Assembly (NCBI RefSeq): GCF_014197795.1
Contig: NZ_JACIGI010000009.1
Coordinates: 62,001 to 126,000 of the forward strand
Reading direction: 5' to 3'
Length of the DNA: 64,000 nt
Source: Roseospira goensis
Lineage (GTDB): Bacteria > Pseudomonadota > Alphaproteobacteria > Rhodospirillales > Rhodospirillaceae
Shown here: piece after piece, positions 19,319-27,719 of the stretch
Layout of the letters: the number at the start of each line of letters is the position of its first letter
How positions within the stretch are numbered: the stretch's first letter is position 1
Made by a program: the position numbers and the translations under genes
The notes under the pieces: generated by a model
Told to the model about the DNA's origin: nothing
The model's input: only the letters and a program-made list of their open reading frames with translations
Database searches by the model: none

Positions 19319-19727
19319 GCCCCCGCTCCTGCGTGGGCCGCCTGCAAGAATCTCCCGCCCCCGTTCCCGCGTGGGCAACCTAAAAGATTCTCCCGCCCAC
19401 GTTCCCGCGTGGGCGACCTGACAGGATCTCGCGCACACGCTCCTGCGTGGGCGACCTGACAGGATCTCGCGCCCACGCTCCTGCGTGGGCGCCTGGACGT
19501 CACGCGGTCCCACGCCGGAGCGTGGGACCGAGAAAGGTGGGGAGTCTCCCGCCCCCGCTCCGGCGTGGGCGACCTGACAGGATCTCCCGCCCACGCTCCT
19601 GCGTGGGCGACCGGGCGTCACGCGGTCCCCCGCCGAAGCGTGGGACCGAGAAAGGTGGGGAGTCTCGCGCCCACGCTCCTGCGTGGGCGCCGGGCCACCG
19701 CGCGGTCCCACGCCGGAGCGTGGGACC
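19319..19727. repeat. Mosaic array of 11 hairpin repeats (two families) between ugd and galU
   Basis: Type A hairpins (gcccacgctcctgcgtgggc and variants) begin at 19319, 19357, 19395, 19433, 19471, 19551, 19589 and 19669. Type B hairpins (ggtcccacgc...gcgtgggacc, 24 nt) begin at 19506, 19624 and 19704. Runs of A units repeat every 38 bp exactly; A+B composites repeat every 80 bp. The linkers are also conserved (gacctgacaggatctc after A; gagaaaggtggggagtctc after B). The order is A5-B-A2-B-A-B. It looks like a REP/BIME-type element inside the galU-ugd-pgm transcript. The remaining parts of the 597-bp gap (19156-19318, 19728-19752) show nothing else. Confidence 0.93.
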
Positions 19728-19752
19728 GAGAAACCGGATCGTGCGCCCCCGC

Positions 19753-20637
19753 TCAGAGACCCGCCGCCATGTCCCGGACGAACCCGGCCACCGCGTCGCG
19801 CATGTCCGGCCGCTGCAACGCGAAGGCGAGGTTGGCCTGCAGGAACCCCACCTTGTCGCCGCAGTCGAAGCGGGTGCCCTCGAAGCGCAGCCCATGGAAC
19901 GGCACGCCGTCGTCGAGGGTGGCCGCCATGCCGTCGGTGAGCTGGATCTCGCCGCCCGAGCCCTCCCCGATGCGGCCCAGGCGCTGCATCACGCGGGCGT
20001 CCAGCACGTAGCGGCCGATGATCGACAGCGTCGACGGCGCGTCCTCGGGCTGCGGTTTCTCCACCAGACCGTCGGCGCGGGCAAGGCGGCCGTCGTCGTC
20101 GGCCACCTTGAGGATGCCGTACTTGTTGGTCTGATCGCGCGGCACGTCGATGGCCGCCACCACGTTGCCGCCGACCTCGGCGTGCGCGGCCATGAGCTGG
20201 CCGATGGCCGGGGTTTCCGCCATGATCAGATCGTCGGGCAGGATGACCGCGAACGGTTCGTCGTCGCCGATGAAGGCGCGCGCGCACCACACCGCGTGGC
20301 CCAGGCCGAGCGGGTTGTGCTGGCGGGTGGAGATGACCCGGCCGGCCTCGGGAATGGCGGCCTGCAGGTCGGCCAGCGCATCGGTCTTGCCGCGCGAGTC
20401 CAGAAGCTGTTCGAGTTCGAAGGCATGGTCGAAATGGTCGACCAGGACGTGCTTGCCGCGCCCCGTGACGAAGATGAAGTACTCGATGCCGGCGGCCGCG
20501 GCCTCCTCCACCGCGTACTGGATCAGCGGCTTGTCGACTACCGGCAGCATTTCCTTGGCCATCGTCTTGGTCGCCGGCAGGAACCGGGTGCCCAGGCCGG
20601 CGACCGGGAAGATGGCCTTACGGACGGGTTTGCTCAT
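19753..20637 (-). CDS. galU: UTP-glucose-1-phosphate uridylyltransferase
   Basis: 294 aa from ATG 20637 (MSKPVRKAIFPVAGLG), preceded by ribosome site GGGGAGGGAGA; the frame stays open further upstream but without conservation. It makes UDP-glucose from glucose-1-P. The nucleotidyltransferase signature 'FPVAGLGTRFLPATKTMAKEMLP' region is followed by 'DKPLIQYAVEEAAAAGI'. Other motifs are 'PLGLGHAVWCAR', metal site 'FAVILPDDLI' and 'FEGTRFDCGDKVGFLQAN'. It is first in the run galU, ugd, pgm, phosphomannomutase. The hairpin array separates it from ugd. Confidence 0.96.
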   Translation of the reverse strand: MSKPVRKAIFPVAGLGTRFLPATKTMAKEMLPVVDKPLIQYAVEEAAAAGIEYFIFVTGRGKHVLVDHFDHAFELEQLLDSRGKTDALADLQAAIPEAGRVISTRQHNPLGLGHAVWCARAFIGDDEPFAVILPDDLIMAETPAIGQLMAAHAEVGGNVVAAIDVPRDQTNKYGILKVADDDGRLARADGLVEKPQPEDAPSTLSIIGRYVLDARVMQRLGRIGEGSGGEIQLTDGMAATLDDGVPFHGLRFEGTRFDCGDKVGFLQANLAFALQRPDMRDAVAGFVRDMAAGL

Positions 20638-20667
20638 GGTTGGTCTCTCCCTCCCCAGGGCGGAGTC

Positions 20668-20726
20668 AGGACGGCTCGTCATCCCTCTGACACGCGCCGT
20701 GAGACAGAGGGATCCTGCGCCGTCCT
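20668..20726. other. 59-nt two-tier hairpin upstream of galU
   Basis: Outer arms aggacggc (20668-20675) and gccgtcct (20719-20726) enclose perfect inner arms atccctctg (20681-20689) and cagagggat (20705-20713), with a 15-nt loop. It lies between the dnaJ-like stop (20807) and the galU start (20637), both on the minus strand. It could be a terminator for the upstream pair or a leader element of galU. No T-run follows. Confidence 0.5.
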
Positions 20727-20806
20727 CGGCGCCCGCGTCGGCCGGCCTGTCCGGCGGCGCGGACGCGCGCGTTGTGCCACGGCCCATGGTGCAGCGCAAG
20801 ACGGCG

Positions 20807-21613
20807 CTACCGTGCGTGGCTTCCCAGCAGGACGTCGCGTGCCTGGTTGAGACGGGCCGCCAGATAGGGCGTCCCCCCCCGGTCCGGGTGCAGCAGCACG
20901 ATCAGGCGGCGGTGGGCCGCCTTGATGTCGGCCGGGCTGGCGCCCTCCTCCAGGCCGAGCACGGCCAGGGCCTCGGCCCGGGTCATCGGACCGCCGCCCG
21001 TCCCGCCCGCGTTCGCGCCCCCGCCCGCGCCGGCCTCGCCCCCCGCCTCGGCGGCCTCGCGCCAGTCGGGATGCACCCGGTCCAGCCAGGCGTCGAACAC
21101 CCGGGCGCTTTCCGGGTCGGCCTGCACCTGCTGCCACAGCGACAGCGCCTCGGTCCGGCTCAGGTCGTCGAGCGCGCGGCCCTCGTAGGGACCCTCGCGC
21201 ACCTCGCCGGTCATGGCGCCGCTGGCGTGCGACAGCGTCATGCGAAAGAACCGGGTGGTGACTTCCGAGCGGTCGCCCGGATCGGGATCGGGACCGCCGC
21301 CCAGACCGCCGAACCCGCGCGCCGCGCCGGCACCGCCGGAAAATCCGAGAGACGCCAGCAGCCGGGCCAGCCCGCGCCCCCAGGAGACGAAGCGCAGGAC
21401 GCGGGCGATCCAGGGCAGCAGCGCGGCCAGGCCCACCAGCGCCCAGTTCAGGCGTCCGGTCACGGCGAGGAACAGGACCCCGATCGTCAGCAGGCCGCCC
21501 AGGGTCCACACCAGCACCCGCAGCAACTGGCGCGGCTCGACCGCCACCGCCCAGCGCAGCACGAGCACAAGCCCGAGGGCGACGATCACACCCAGGATGA
21601 GCAGCGGCAGCAT
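20807..21613 (-). CDS. Membrane-anchored DnaJ-domain protein
   Basis: 268 aa. Two N-terminal membrane helices (~3-20 and ~32-52, possibly a third ~57-72) precede a Gly-rich linker and a helical middle ('RSEVTTRFFRMTLSHASGAM'). The C-terminal J domain (~208-268) carries the HPD motif at 242-244 ('LIVLLHPDRGG'). This architecture is DjlA- or Tim14-like: a J protein that brings DnaK to the inner membrane. Its start is 3 bp from the end of the VWA gene, so the two are translationally linked. The function in bacteria is undefined. Confidence 0.85.
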   Translation of the reverse strand: MLPLLILGVIVALGLVLVLRWAVAVEPRQLLRVLVWTLGGLLTIGVLFLAVTGRLNWALVGLAALLPWIARVLRFVSWGRGLARLLASLGFSGGAGAARGFGGLGGGPDPDPGDRSEVTTRFFRMTLSHASGAMTGEVREGPYEGRALDDLSRTEALSLWQQVQADPESARVFDAWLDRVHPDWREAAEAGGEAGAGGGANAGGTGGGPMTRAEALAVLGLEEGASPADIKAAHRRLIVLLHPDRGGTPYLAARLNQARDVLLGSHAR

Positions 21614-21616
21614 GGA

Positions 21617-22447
21617 TCAGCGGTCCCCGTCCCCGCCCGCGCCCGTCCCCGGGTCGCCCCCCATCTGATGGGTCAGCCGCAGCACCGCCCCGCCCGCCTT
21701 GCGGGCGTGGTCCTCCAGCGCGACCCGCCCGCCGGCGGCGTACACCGCCACCGCCCCCAGCAGGCGGCGCAACTCGTCGGGTCCGCGGGCGTCGAACTTG
21801 CAACAGGCGCCGCCCGACAGCCGCGCCACATGGGTCAGCACCCGCTCGGCCTGGGGCTCGTGGCCCTCGTGGAAGATGAAGGCCGGCAGCTTGCGCAAGC
21901 CCATCTCGCCGGCAAGGCCATAGAGACCGTCCGGCTCCTCCTCGACGCAGTCGCCGATGAACACCAGCGCGCTGACCGGCGCCGTCTCGTGCACCGACAG
22001 GGCGTGCCGCAACACGCGCGCGATCTGCGTCCGGCCGGCGCGGCAGCCGACGGACGTCATACGGCGGATCATGTCGTCGGGGCGGGTGACGAAGGGGCCG
22101 GCCTTGCATTCGCCGATCCCGCGGTAGAACACGAGCTGCACCGCGAGGTCGCCGATGCCGGTCGCGGTCGCGAACATAGCCGCCTGCGTCTCCATCGCCA
22201 GGTCCCAGGTGGGCTGGCGGCTGGCGGTGGCGTCCATGGCGAAGATCAGGCGGCCGCGCCCGCTGCGCGGCGTCGACCGCACACGCTCCAGAAAGGCGTC
22301 CACGGCCGCCTCTGGCGCCTCGGCGGCGGCCGGCGCTGTGCGGGCGCGCGCCAGGAAGGCGTCGACGTCGGTGGTCTCGCCGTGCCCGGACGCCTCCGTC
22401 GGCGTCGGCGCGGTGCTCTTGTTCCGCTGGCGTCGTTGCGACGTCAC
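21617..22447 (-). CDS. VWA-domain protein of unknown role
   Basis: 276 aa, no signal peptide. A von Willebrand A-like domain starts at ~65: 'GRLIFAMDATASRQPTWD' has a MIDAS-like D72-x-T74-x-S76. Later elements are 'LVFYRG', 'CRAGRTQIARVLRHAL' and 'VSALVFIGDCVEEEP'. The N-terminus carries two near-copies of one segment, 'VDAFLARARTAP' (~28-39) and 'VDAFLERVRSTP' (~49-60), which may be short helical docking motifs. It is coupled to the DnaJ-like gene 3 bp downstream. A chaperone-linked metal-dependent adhesion or assembly function is only a guess. Confidence 0.8.
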   Translation of the reverse strand: MTSQRRQRNKSTAPTPTEASGHGETTDVDAFLARARTAPAAAEAPEAAVDAFLERVRSTPRSGRGRLIFAMDATASRQPTWDLAMETQAAMFATATGIGDLAVQLVFYRGIGECKAGPFVTRPDDMIRRMTSVGCRAGRTQIARVLRHALSVHETAPVSALVFIGDCVEEEPDGLYGLAGEMGLRKLPAFIFHEGHEPQAERVLTHVARLSGGACCKFDARGPDELRRLLGAVAVYAAGGRVALEDHARKAGGAVLRLTHQMGGDPGTGAGGDGDR

Positions 22448-22578
22448 CCGCTCACCCTATTTCCCTGCCAGTCCCTGGCCGCAAGGTCCCCTGTGCGCCC
22501 CCGAGAAGCGTGCGCCCCCGAGAAGATGGGGCCTTTGGCAGCCCCAGGAAAGGGGAGGCCCCGCCGGAACCCCCGCCC

Positions 22579-23430
22579 CTACTCCGCTGCCGCCTCGGCC
22601 AGCGGGTTGGCGTGCTGCGGCACGCCCAGCGCGTCCAGCAGCCGGCGCAGCTCCTGGCGCGCCGCGATGTGCGACATGGACAGGGTGATGTCCGTCCCCT
22701 TGTCGCGCAGGTCGAGCAGGGTCAGGCCCTTCAGGTACATTTCGCGGTAGATCACGCGCTCGCACAGGCCCTCGATGAGCTGGAAGCCGATGCGCCGGGC
22801 GAGGTCGCGCAGCAGCCCCTCCATGTCGCGCTTGTTGCGGGCGTCGAGCTGGGACAGCCGGTTGCGCAGCACCACCCAGTGGATCGAGCCCCCGTCGCGC
22901 AGGCCGCGCTGCTTCTTGATGTCCCACACCATCTCGCTGTAGTGGCTGGGCCGCAGAATGCGCATCGAGGCCGGGTCCACCTTGGCCAGCACGTCCAGGT
23001 CGATGAAGCTGTCGTTGAGCGGCGTGACCAGGATGTCGGCCCAGGCGTGACCGGCCCGCGACAGGTGGTTGTCGGCGCCGGGGGTGTCGATCAGCACCAG
23101 ATCGCATTCCGCCAGCAGGGCTTCCACCGCATCGTCGAGCCGGTTGCGGTCGCCGCTCTCGAACCCCGAAAGCTGGATCGACTGGTGCGTCGGCATCGGC
23201 AGCGGCAACTCGAACCGACTGGCGTAGGACTCGCGGTTGCGGACATAGGTGCTGAGCGTGCCCTGGCGGGCGTCCAGGTCGATGCTGCCGACCGTGAAGC
23301 CGGCGCGCAGGAAGCCGATCAGCAGGTGCATCGCCACCGTCGACTTGCCCGAGCCGCCCTTCTCGTTGCCCACGACGACCACGCGGGGGGCGGACGGGCT
23401 GCGGGGCGTGAGGGGGGGCATCATGGTCAT
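22579..23430 (-). CDS. mipZ: Division plane positioning ATPase MipZ
   Basis: 283 aa from ATG 23430 (MTMMPPLTPRS). It is a ParA/Mrp-type P-loop ATPase: deviant Walker A 'VVGNEKGGSGKSTVAMHLL', 'SIDLDARQGTLSTYVRNR' after it, and Walker B 'CDLVLIDTPGADNHLS'. MipZ-specific stretches include 'DILVTPLNDSFIDLDVLAKV' and 'WVVLRNRLSQLDARNKRDM'. In alphaproteobacteria MipZ forms gradients from the ParB/parS poles and inhibits FtsZ away from midcell. It follows the molybdopterin oxidoreductase gene by 43 bp, which is probably coincidental. The 131-bp gap downstream holds a doubled gtgcgcccccgagaag and a small ggggc/gcccc hairpin. Confidence 0.95.
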   Translation of the reverse strand: MTMMPPLTPRSPSAPRVVVVGNEKGGSGKSTVAMHLLIGFLRAGFTVGSIDLDARQGTLSTYVRNRESYASRFELPLPMPTHQSIQLSGFESGDRNRLDDAVEALLAECDLVLIDTPGADNHLSRAGHAWADILVTPLNDSFIDLDVLAKVDPASMRILRPSHYSEMVWDIKKQRGLRDGGSIHWVVLRNRLSQLDARNKRDMEGLLRDLARRIGFQLIEGLCERVIYREMYLKGLTLLDLRDKGTDITLSMSHIAARQELRRLLDALGVPQHANPLAEAAAE

Positions 23431-23473
23431 GGCACTCGGGCCTCCGGTCTGGGGCGCGGGGCGGGCGGCCGTC

Positions 23474-25561
23474 TCAGGCCGCCGCCTGATCGCCGCCGGC
23501 GCGCGCCGCGGCCGCCGGCCGCAGCCAGACGGCGCTGTCATGGAAGGCCGCGCCGCCGTTGGGCGGGCCGGGATCGGACCCCACAAGGGCGTTGATCCCC
23601 ACGCCCTCGACGAAGGCGGCGTTGGGCCACAGGCTCTCCACCACGAGGGTGCCGGGATGCAACCCGGCGAAGCGGCGCACGTGCAGCGCCACGCTGGCCC
23701 GGCCGTTGCCGATGCGGGCCAGGTCGCCGTCCGCCAGCCCGAGCGCGTCGGCGTCGTCGGGATGGACGAACACCTCGGGGCGGCCCTCCTGGCGGCGGCT
23801 GGACGGCGTTTCGTTGAAGCTGGTGTTGAGGAAGTTGCGCGCCGGCGCAGTCACCAGACGGTAGGGGTGGTCGGCGTCGGCGGCCTCGATGACGGCGAGT
23901 TGATCCGGCAGGTCGGGCATGACCGCCGCCTGCGCCCCCTGCCAGGCGGCGTGGAAGCGGAAGCGGCCGTCGGCATGGCCGAAGCCGGACAGGAAGTGCT
24001 GGGCCTCGAAGCCGGCGTCGCAGTCGTGGCCGCCCGTGGCCGCGATCTCCTCGGCCGGCGGCAGCCCGGAGCGGCGCAGCGTCTCCTCCACCATCTCCCG
24101 CGCCGTCAGGGCGGCGGCGGGATGGGCGGGCGCGTCCAGCCGCGCCAGCAGGGCGGTGACGACGTCGTGATTGCAGCGCGCCTCGCCGACAGGGTCGATG
24201 GCCCGCAATCCGACCTGAAGGAAGCTGTGGCCGCCGGCCTTGTAGAGGTCGTCGTGCTCCAGGAAGGTGGTCGCCGGCAGCACCACATCGGCCATGCGCG
24301 CGGTCTCGGTCATGATCTGCTCGTGCACGCAGACGAACAGATCGTCGCGGGCGAAGCCTTGCGCCACCGTTCCGCTGTCGGGGGCGACCACCATCGGGTT
24401 GGTGTTCTGGATCAGCATGGCGTGGACCGGCGGGCCGTCGCCCAGGGCGGCGCGGTCGCCGGTCAGCACGGCGCCGATGCGGGACTGATCGAGCCAGCGT
24501 TGGCCCGGGTCGCGGCGGTCCGCGGCGGTGATCAGGCCCATGTCGACCGGCATCAGGCCGGACATGCTGTACAGCGCGCCGCCGCCCCGGTGCGCCCAGG
24601 CGCCGGTGACCGCGGGCAGGCAGGAGACCGCATGCATGGCGGCCGCCCCGTTGCGGCTGCGGGTGAAGCCGTAGCCGAGCCGCAGGAAGGCCCGTTTGGT
24701 GCCGCCGTAGAGGCGCGCGAAGCCCTCGATCTGCGCCACCGACAGGCCGGTGATCGCCGCCGCCCAGGCCGGCGTCCGATCGGCCAGGTGGGCCTCCAGG
24801 CCGGCCGGGTCGTCGGTGAAGCGCGCCAGATAGGCGCGGTCGGCGAAGCCGTCGCGGAACAACACGTGCATGACCGCGCAGGCCAGGGCGGCGTCGGTGC
24901 CCGGACGCAGCATCAGATGCAGGTCGGCCTTTTCCGCCGTGGCGTTGCGGTACGGGTCGACCACCACCAGCCGGGCGCCACGCCCCTTGCGCGCCTTGGC
25001 CACCCAGTGCATGACGTTGACCTGGGTGTGCACGGCGTTCAGACCCCACAGCACGATGACGTCGGACTCCGCCATCTCGCGCGGATCCACGCCCCGCTTG
25101 GCGCCGACCCCGGCCGACCAGCCGGCATCCGCCAGGGCGATGCAGATGGTGCTGTCCTGGAGCGACGTTCCGAGCAGGTGCCGCATCCGGTCCAGGCCGT
25201 CACGCTGCACCAGCCCCATGGTGCCGGCATAGTGGTACGGCCACAGCGCCTGCGGACCATGGCGGCGGCGGGCGGCGTCGAAGGCCTCGGCCACGCGGTC
25301 CAGCGCCTCGTCCCAGCCGATCGGGCGGAAGCGGCCGGAGCCCTTGGGGCCGTCGCGCAGCAGGGGCGTGGTCAGGCGGTCCGGGTTGTGTACGCGCTCG
25401 GCGTAGCGCGCGACCTTGGCGCAGATCACCCCATCGGTGTATGGATTGGCCCGGCTGCCGTGCACCCGGCCGATGCAGTCGGGCGCCGGCCGCTCCACCG
25501 ACAGCGCACAGACGCTGGGGCAGTCGTGGGGACAGGTGGACCGGACGGTCTCCACGGCCAT
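23474..25561 (-). CDS. Single-subunit molybdopterin oxidoreductase (DMSO reductase family)
   Basis: 695 aa from ATG 25561, preceded by ribosome site GAGGAG. An N-terminal [4Fe-4S] motif uses Cys10, Cys14, Cys18 ('TCPHDCPSVC') and Cys47 ('GVICAK'). MoCo-domain landmarks include 'GWDEALDRVAEAF', 'VIVLWGLNAVHTQ' and 'LVVVDPYRNATAEKADLHL'. Others are 'LPATTFLEHDDLY' and the C-terminal barrel 'VFVHPDDADALGLADGD'. There is no Tat signal, so it is cytoplasmic, and no iron-sulfur or membrane partner gene is adjacent. It resembles the COG0243 BisC-like group rather than Nap, Fdh or TorA. The molybdenum ligand and substrate cannot be assigned by eye. Confidence 0.9.
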   Translation of the reverse strand: MAVETVRSTCPHDCPSVCALSVERPAPDCIGRVHGSRANPYTDGVICAKVARYAERVHNPDRLTTPLLRDGPKGSGRFRPIGWDEALDRVAEAFDAARRRHGPQALWPYHYAGTMGLVQRDGLDRMRHLLGTSLQDSTICIALADAGWSAGVGAKRGVDPREMAESDVIVLWGLNAVHTQVNVMHWVAKARKGRGARLVVVDPYRNATAEKADLHLMLRPGTDAALACAVMHVLFRDGFADRAYLARFTDDPAGLEAHLADRTPAWAAAITGLSVAQIEGFARLYGGTKRAFLRLGYGFTRSRNGAAAMHAVSCLPAVTGAWAHRGGGALYSMSGLMPVDMGLITAADRRDPGQRWLDQSRIGAVLTGDRAALGDGPPVHAMLIQNTNPMVVAPDSGTVAQGFARDDLFVCVHEQIMTETARMADVVLPATTFLEHDDLYKAGGHSFLQVGLRAIDPVGEARCNHDVVTALLARLDAPAHPAAALTAREMVEETLRRSGLPPAEEIAATGGHDCDAGFEAQHFLSGFGHADGRFRFHAAWQGAQAAVMPDLPDQLAVIEAADADHPYRLVTAPARNFLNTSFNETPSSRRQEGRPEVFVHPDDADALGLADGDLARIGNGRASVALHVRRFAGLHPGTLVVESLWPNAAFVEGVGINALVGSDPGPPNGGAAFHDSAVWLRPAAAARAGGDQAAA

Positions 25562-25903
25562 CGTCGGCGCTCCTCTGGCAGGCGTCGGGTTGCGGCGTCC
25601 GGTTTGGGCGTCCGGTTTGGGCGTCTGGTCCCCGCATCGCGGCGGGCTCCGGCCCGCGACCAAGACCTGGGGGGCGCCGCACAATCGGCACCCAAGACAT
25701 GGACGCACGCGACTCTACAGCGACTCGCGGGCCGGCCGCAACGATGATCGCCGGGCGGCCGCCGGACGGGACCGCCACGAAGCGGTCACAAAGGCTCGCT
25801 AGGACCGAGGGAACAGCGGTAGCGCGGAAGCGGCGGGGATGTGTCCGCGGGTCATGTTGCCCAGGCCGTTTGCCCAGGCCGTGACGAGGGAAGAGGCCCT
25901 GCC
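25562..25903. other. Divergent intergenic region with 13-bp tandem repeat
   Basis: 342 bp between the oxidoreductase and yhhQ starts. Two exact copies of gcgtccggtttgg (25595, 25608) plus a partial third lie close to the oxidoreductase start. I see no convincing promoter boxes and no gene in the rest. Confidence 0.7.
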
Positions 25904-26473
25904 ATGACCGACACCGGACCGACCGGCGCCGCGCACCGCGACGCCCGGGCCGCCTGGATGGATCTGTTGCTGCCCGTGGCCGCCATGGCCGTGGTGGTGG
26001 TGGCATCGAACATCCTGGTCGGCTACCCCATCAGCGACTGGCTGACCTGGGGCGCCCTGACCTATCCGGTCGCCTTCCTGGTCACCGACCTGACCAACCG
26101 CCGCTTCGGCCCGGCGCGGGCGCGGCGCGTGGTCTACGTGGGCTTCGCGCTCGCCGTGGTGCTGTCGATCGCGCTGGCCTCGCCGCGCATCGCGCTGGCC
26201 TCCGGGGTCGCCTTCCTGACCGCCCAGGTGCTGGACGTGGCGGTGTTCGACCGGCTGCGCGACCGGGTGTGGTGGTTGCCGCCGCTGGTCTCGTCCACCG
26301 TCGGCTCGGCCCTCGACACGGCGCTGTTCTTCACCCTGGCGTTCGCCGGCACCGGCCTGCCCTGGATCGGCTGGGGCATCGGCGACTTCGGCGTCAAGAT
26401 GGCGGTCGCCCTAGCCCTGCTGCCGGCCTTCCGGGTGCTGTCGCGGGTCCGGGTCACCGCGGTGGCGCGATGA
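25904..26473 (+). CDS. yhhQ: YhhQ/VUT-family 7-cyano-7-deazaguanine (preQ0) transporter
   Basis: 189 aa from ATG 25904 with GAGGGAAGAGG upstream. Five or six membrane helices are visible. Family marks are 'ASNILVGYPISDWLTWGALTYPVAFLVTDL' region, 'FLVTDLTNRRFGP', 'ALASGVAFLTAQVLDVAVFD' and the glycine-rich 'SSTVGSALDTALFF'. It is a COG1738/DUF165 member; E. coli YhhQ imports queuosine precursors through the inner membrane. The next gene starts inside its stop codon (ATGA overlap). No queuosine synthesis gene or preQ1 riboswitch was noticed nearby. Confidence 0.88.
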   Translation: MTDTGPTGAAHRDARAAWMDLLLPVAAMAVVVVASNILVGYPISDWLTWGALTYPVAFLVTDLTNRRFGPARARRVVYVGFALAVVLSIALASPRIALASGVAFLTAQVLDVAVFDRLRDRVWWLPPLVSSTVGSALDTALFFTLAFAGTGLPWIGWGIGDFGVKMAVALALLPAFRVLSRVRVTAVAR

Positions 26474-26817
26474 CCCGGCGGATGACACGCCGGCGGCGCG
26501 CGCCCCGGGCGGCGGCCGGCGCCCTCACCCTCGCCGCCCTCGCCCTGGCCGCCCTCGCCCTGCCGGCGGGGCCACCGGGCTGGGCGGCCGACCCGGACAC
26601 CATGCCGGGACCGCGGGTCATGCTGTGCCTGTACGGGGCCGACGGCACCATCCTCGCCGGCAGCGCCGACTGCCCGCCCCGGGTGCGGCCGGAGGACGCC
26701 ATGCTGGCCGACGCGCATTGTTTCTACGACACGAAGGGCCGCCTGTGGCGCGGCCTGCCCCGGTGTCCGCGGACCGCCCCGGCCTTCCTGATGGACGAAG
26801 CGGACAGCCAGCGCTGA
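26470..26817 (+). CDS. Small secreted cysteine-containing protein, unknown
   Basis: 115 aa. The ATG overlaps the stop of yhhQ by 4 bp. A twin-arginine-rich start is followed by a long Ala/Leu helix (~16-38) ending 'GPPGWAADPD', which looks like a signal peptide cleaved after Ala. The mature part has four cysteines ('VMLCLYGADG', 'SADCPP', 'AHCFYD', 'PRCP') in short repeats of similar layout, which could form two disulfides in the periplasm. No family recognised. The reading frame is open upstream but lies over yhhQ. Confidence 0.6.
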   Translation: MTRRMTRRRRAPRAAAGALTLAALALAALALPAGPPGWAADPDTMPGPRVMLCLYGADGTILAGSADCPPRVRPEDAMLADAHCFYDTKGRLWRGLPRCPRTAPAFLMDEADSQR

Positions 26818-26984
26818 GCCGCTGCGCCAGGGCCGTCCCCCCAGGGCGCAGCGAAGGGGGATCGGCGGGCCGGCCGCGCCCTGTCCACGCGCCCGGGCCA
26901 GCGTCCCGGACCTCCCCTCGCGTTCCGGGCCGCCGCGTGGTAGGCACGGGGCAGTGTCGACCGTCCCCGAGAGAGAGTGCCGCC

Positions 26985-27713
26985 ATGCCCGCCCGAACCG
27001 GCCCCATCGTCGTCCTCACCGGCGCCGGGATCTCCAAGGAATCCGGCCTGGACACCTTCCGCTGCGCCGGCGGCATCTGGTCCCAGGTCAGCCTGGAGGA
27101 CGTCGCCACCCCCGAGGGCTTCGCCCGCGACCCCGACCGCGTGCAGGCGTTCTACAACGACCGCCGGCGCGGCCTTCAGGCCCAGGATATCCGCCCGAAC
27201 GCCGCCCACGAGGCCCTGGCGCGCCTGGAGCGGGACTGGCCCGACGAGGTGCTGCTGGTGACCCAGAACATCGACGACCTGCACGAGCGCGCCGGCTCGC
27301 GCCGCCTGCTGCACATGCACGGCGAGTTGCGCAAGGTGCGGTGCACGAGCTGCGAGGCGGTGCACGCCTGGGACGGCGACCTGGGCGCCGCGGACGCCTG
27401 CCTCGCCTGCGGCACCGCCGGCCGGATGCGCCCGCACGTGGTGTGGTTCGGGGAGATCCCGCTCGGCATGGAGCGCATCGCCGATGCCCTCGACCGCTGC
27501 GCCCTGTTCATGGCCGTGGGCACCAGCGGCACCGTCTACCCGGCCGCCGGGTTCGTCGCCGAGGTCGAGCAGATCGGCCGCGCCCACACGGTCGAGCTGA
27601 ACATGGAGGCCGGCCACAGCGCCTCGTTGTTCCGCGAGGTGCAACAGGGGCCGGCGACCCGCCTGGTGCCGGCCTATGTGGACCGACTGCTGGCCGAGGG
27701 CATCCCGGGCTAG
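26985..27713 (+). CDS. cobB: NAD-dependent protein deacylase, sirtuin class III
   Basis: 242 aa from ATG 26985. It removes acyl groups from lysines using NAD+. 'VVLTGAGISKESGLDTFR' is the NAD motif, 'VTQNIDDLHERAG' follows, and catalytic His112 lies in 'HMHGEL'. Zinc cysteines are C120/C123 and C139/C142. Tyr57 and Arg60 in 'AFYNDRRR' match the Y-x-x-R pair that lets CobB/SIRT5 accept succinyl and malonyl groups, so desuccinylase activity is likely. The glycosylase gene starts 6 bp after its stop. Confidence 0.95.
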   Translation: MPARTGPIVVLTGAGISKESGLDTFRCAGGIWSQVSLEDVATPEGFARDPDRVQAFYNDRRRGLQAQDIRPNAAHEALARLERDWPDEVLLVTQNIDDLHERAGSRRLLHMHGELRKVRCTSCEAVHAWDGDLGAADACLACGTAGRMRPHVVWFGEIPLGMERIADALDRCALFMAVGTSGTVYPAAGFVAEVEQIGRAHTVELNMEAGHSASLFREVQQGPATRLVPAYVDRLLAEGIPG

Positions 27714-27719
27714 GCGCGC

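Noticed and set aside
19319-19727. CRISPR array
   Set aside because: The period is regular (38 bp), but the linkers between hairpins are also conserved, so there are no unique spacers, and no cas genes are near.
19156-19752. Coding frames through the hairpin array
   Set aside because: The translations are repeat-derived (Pro/Arg/Ala) and would only reflect the array.
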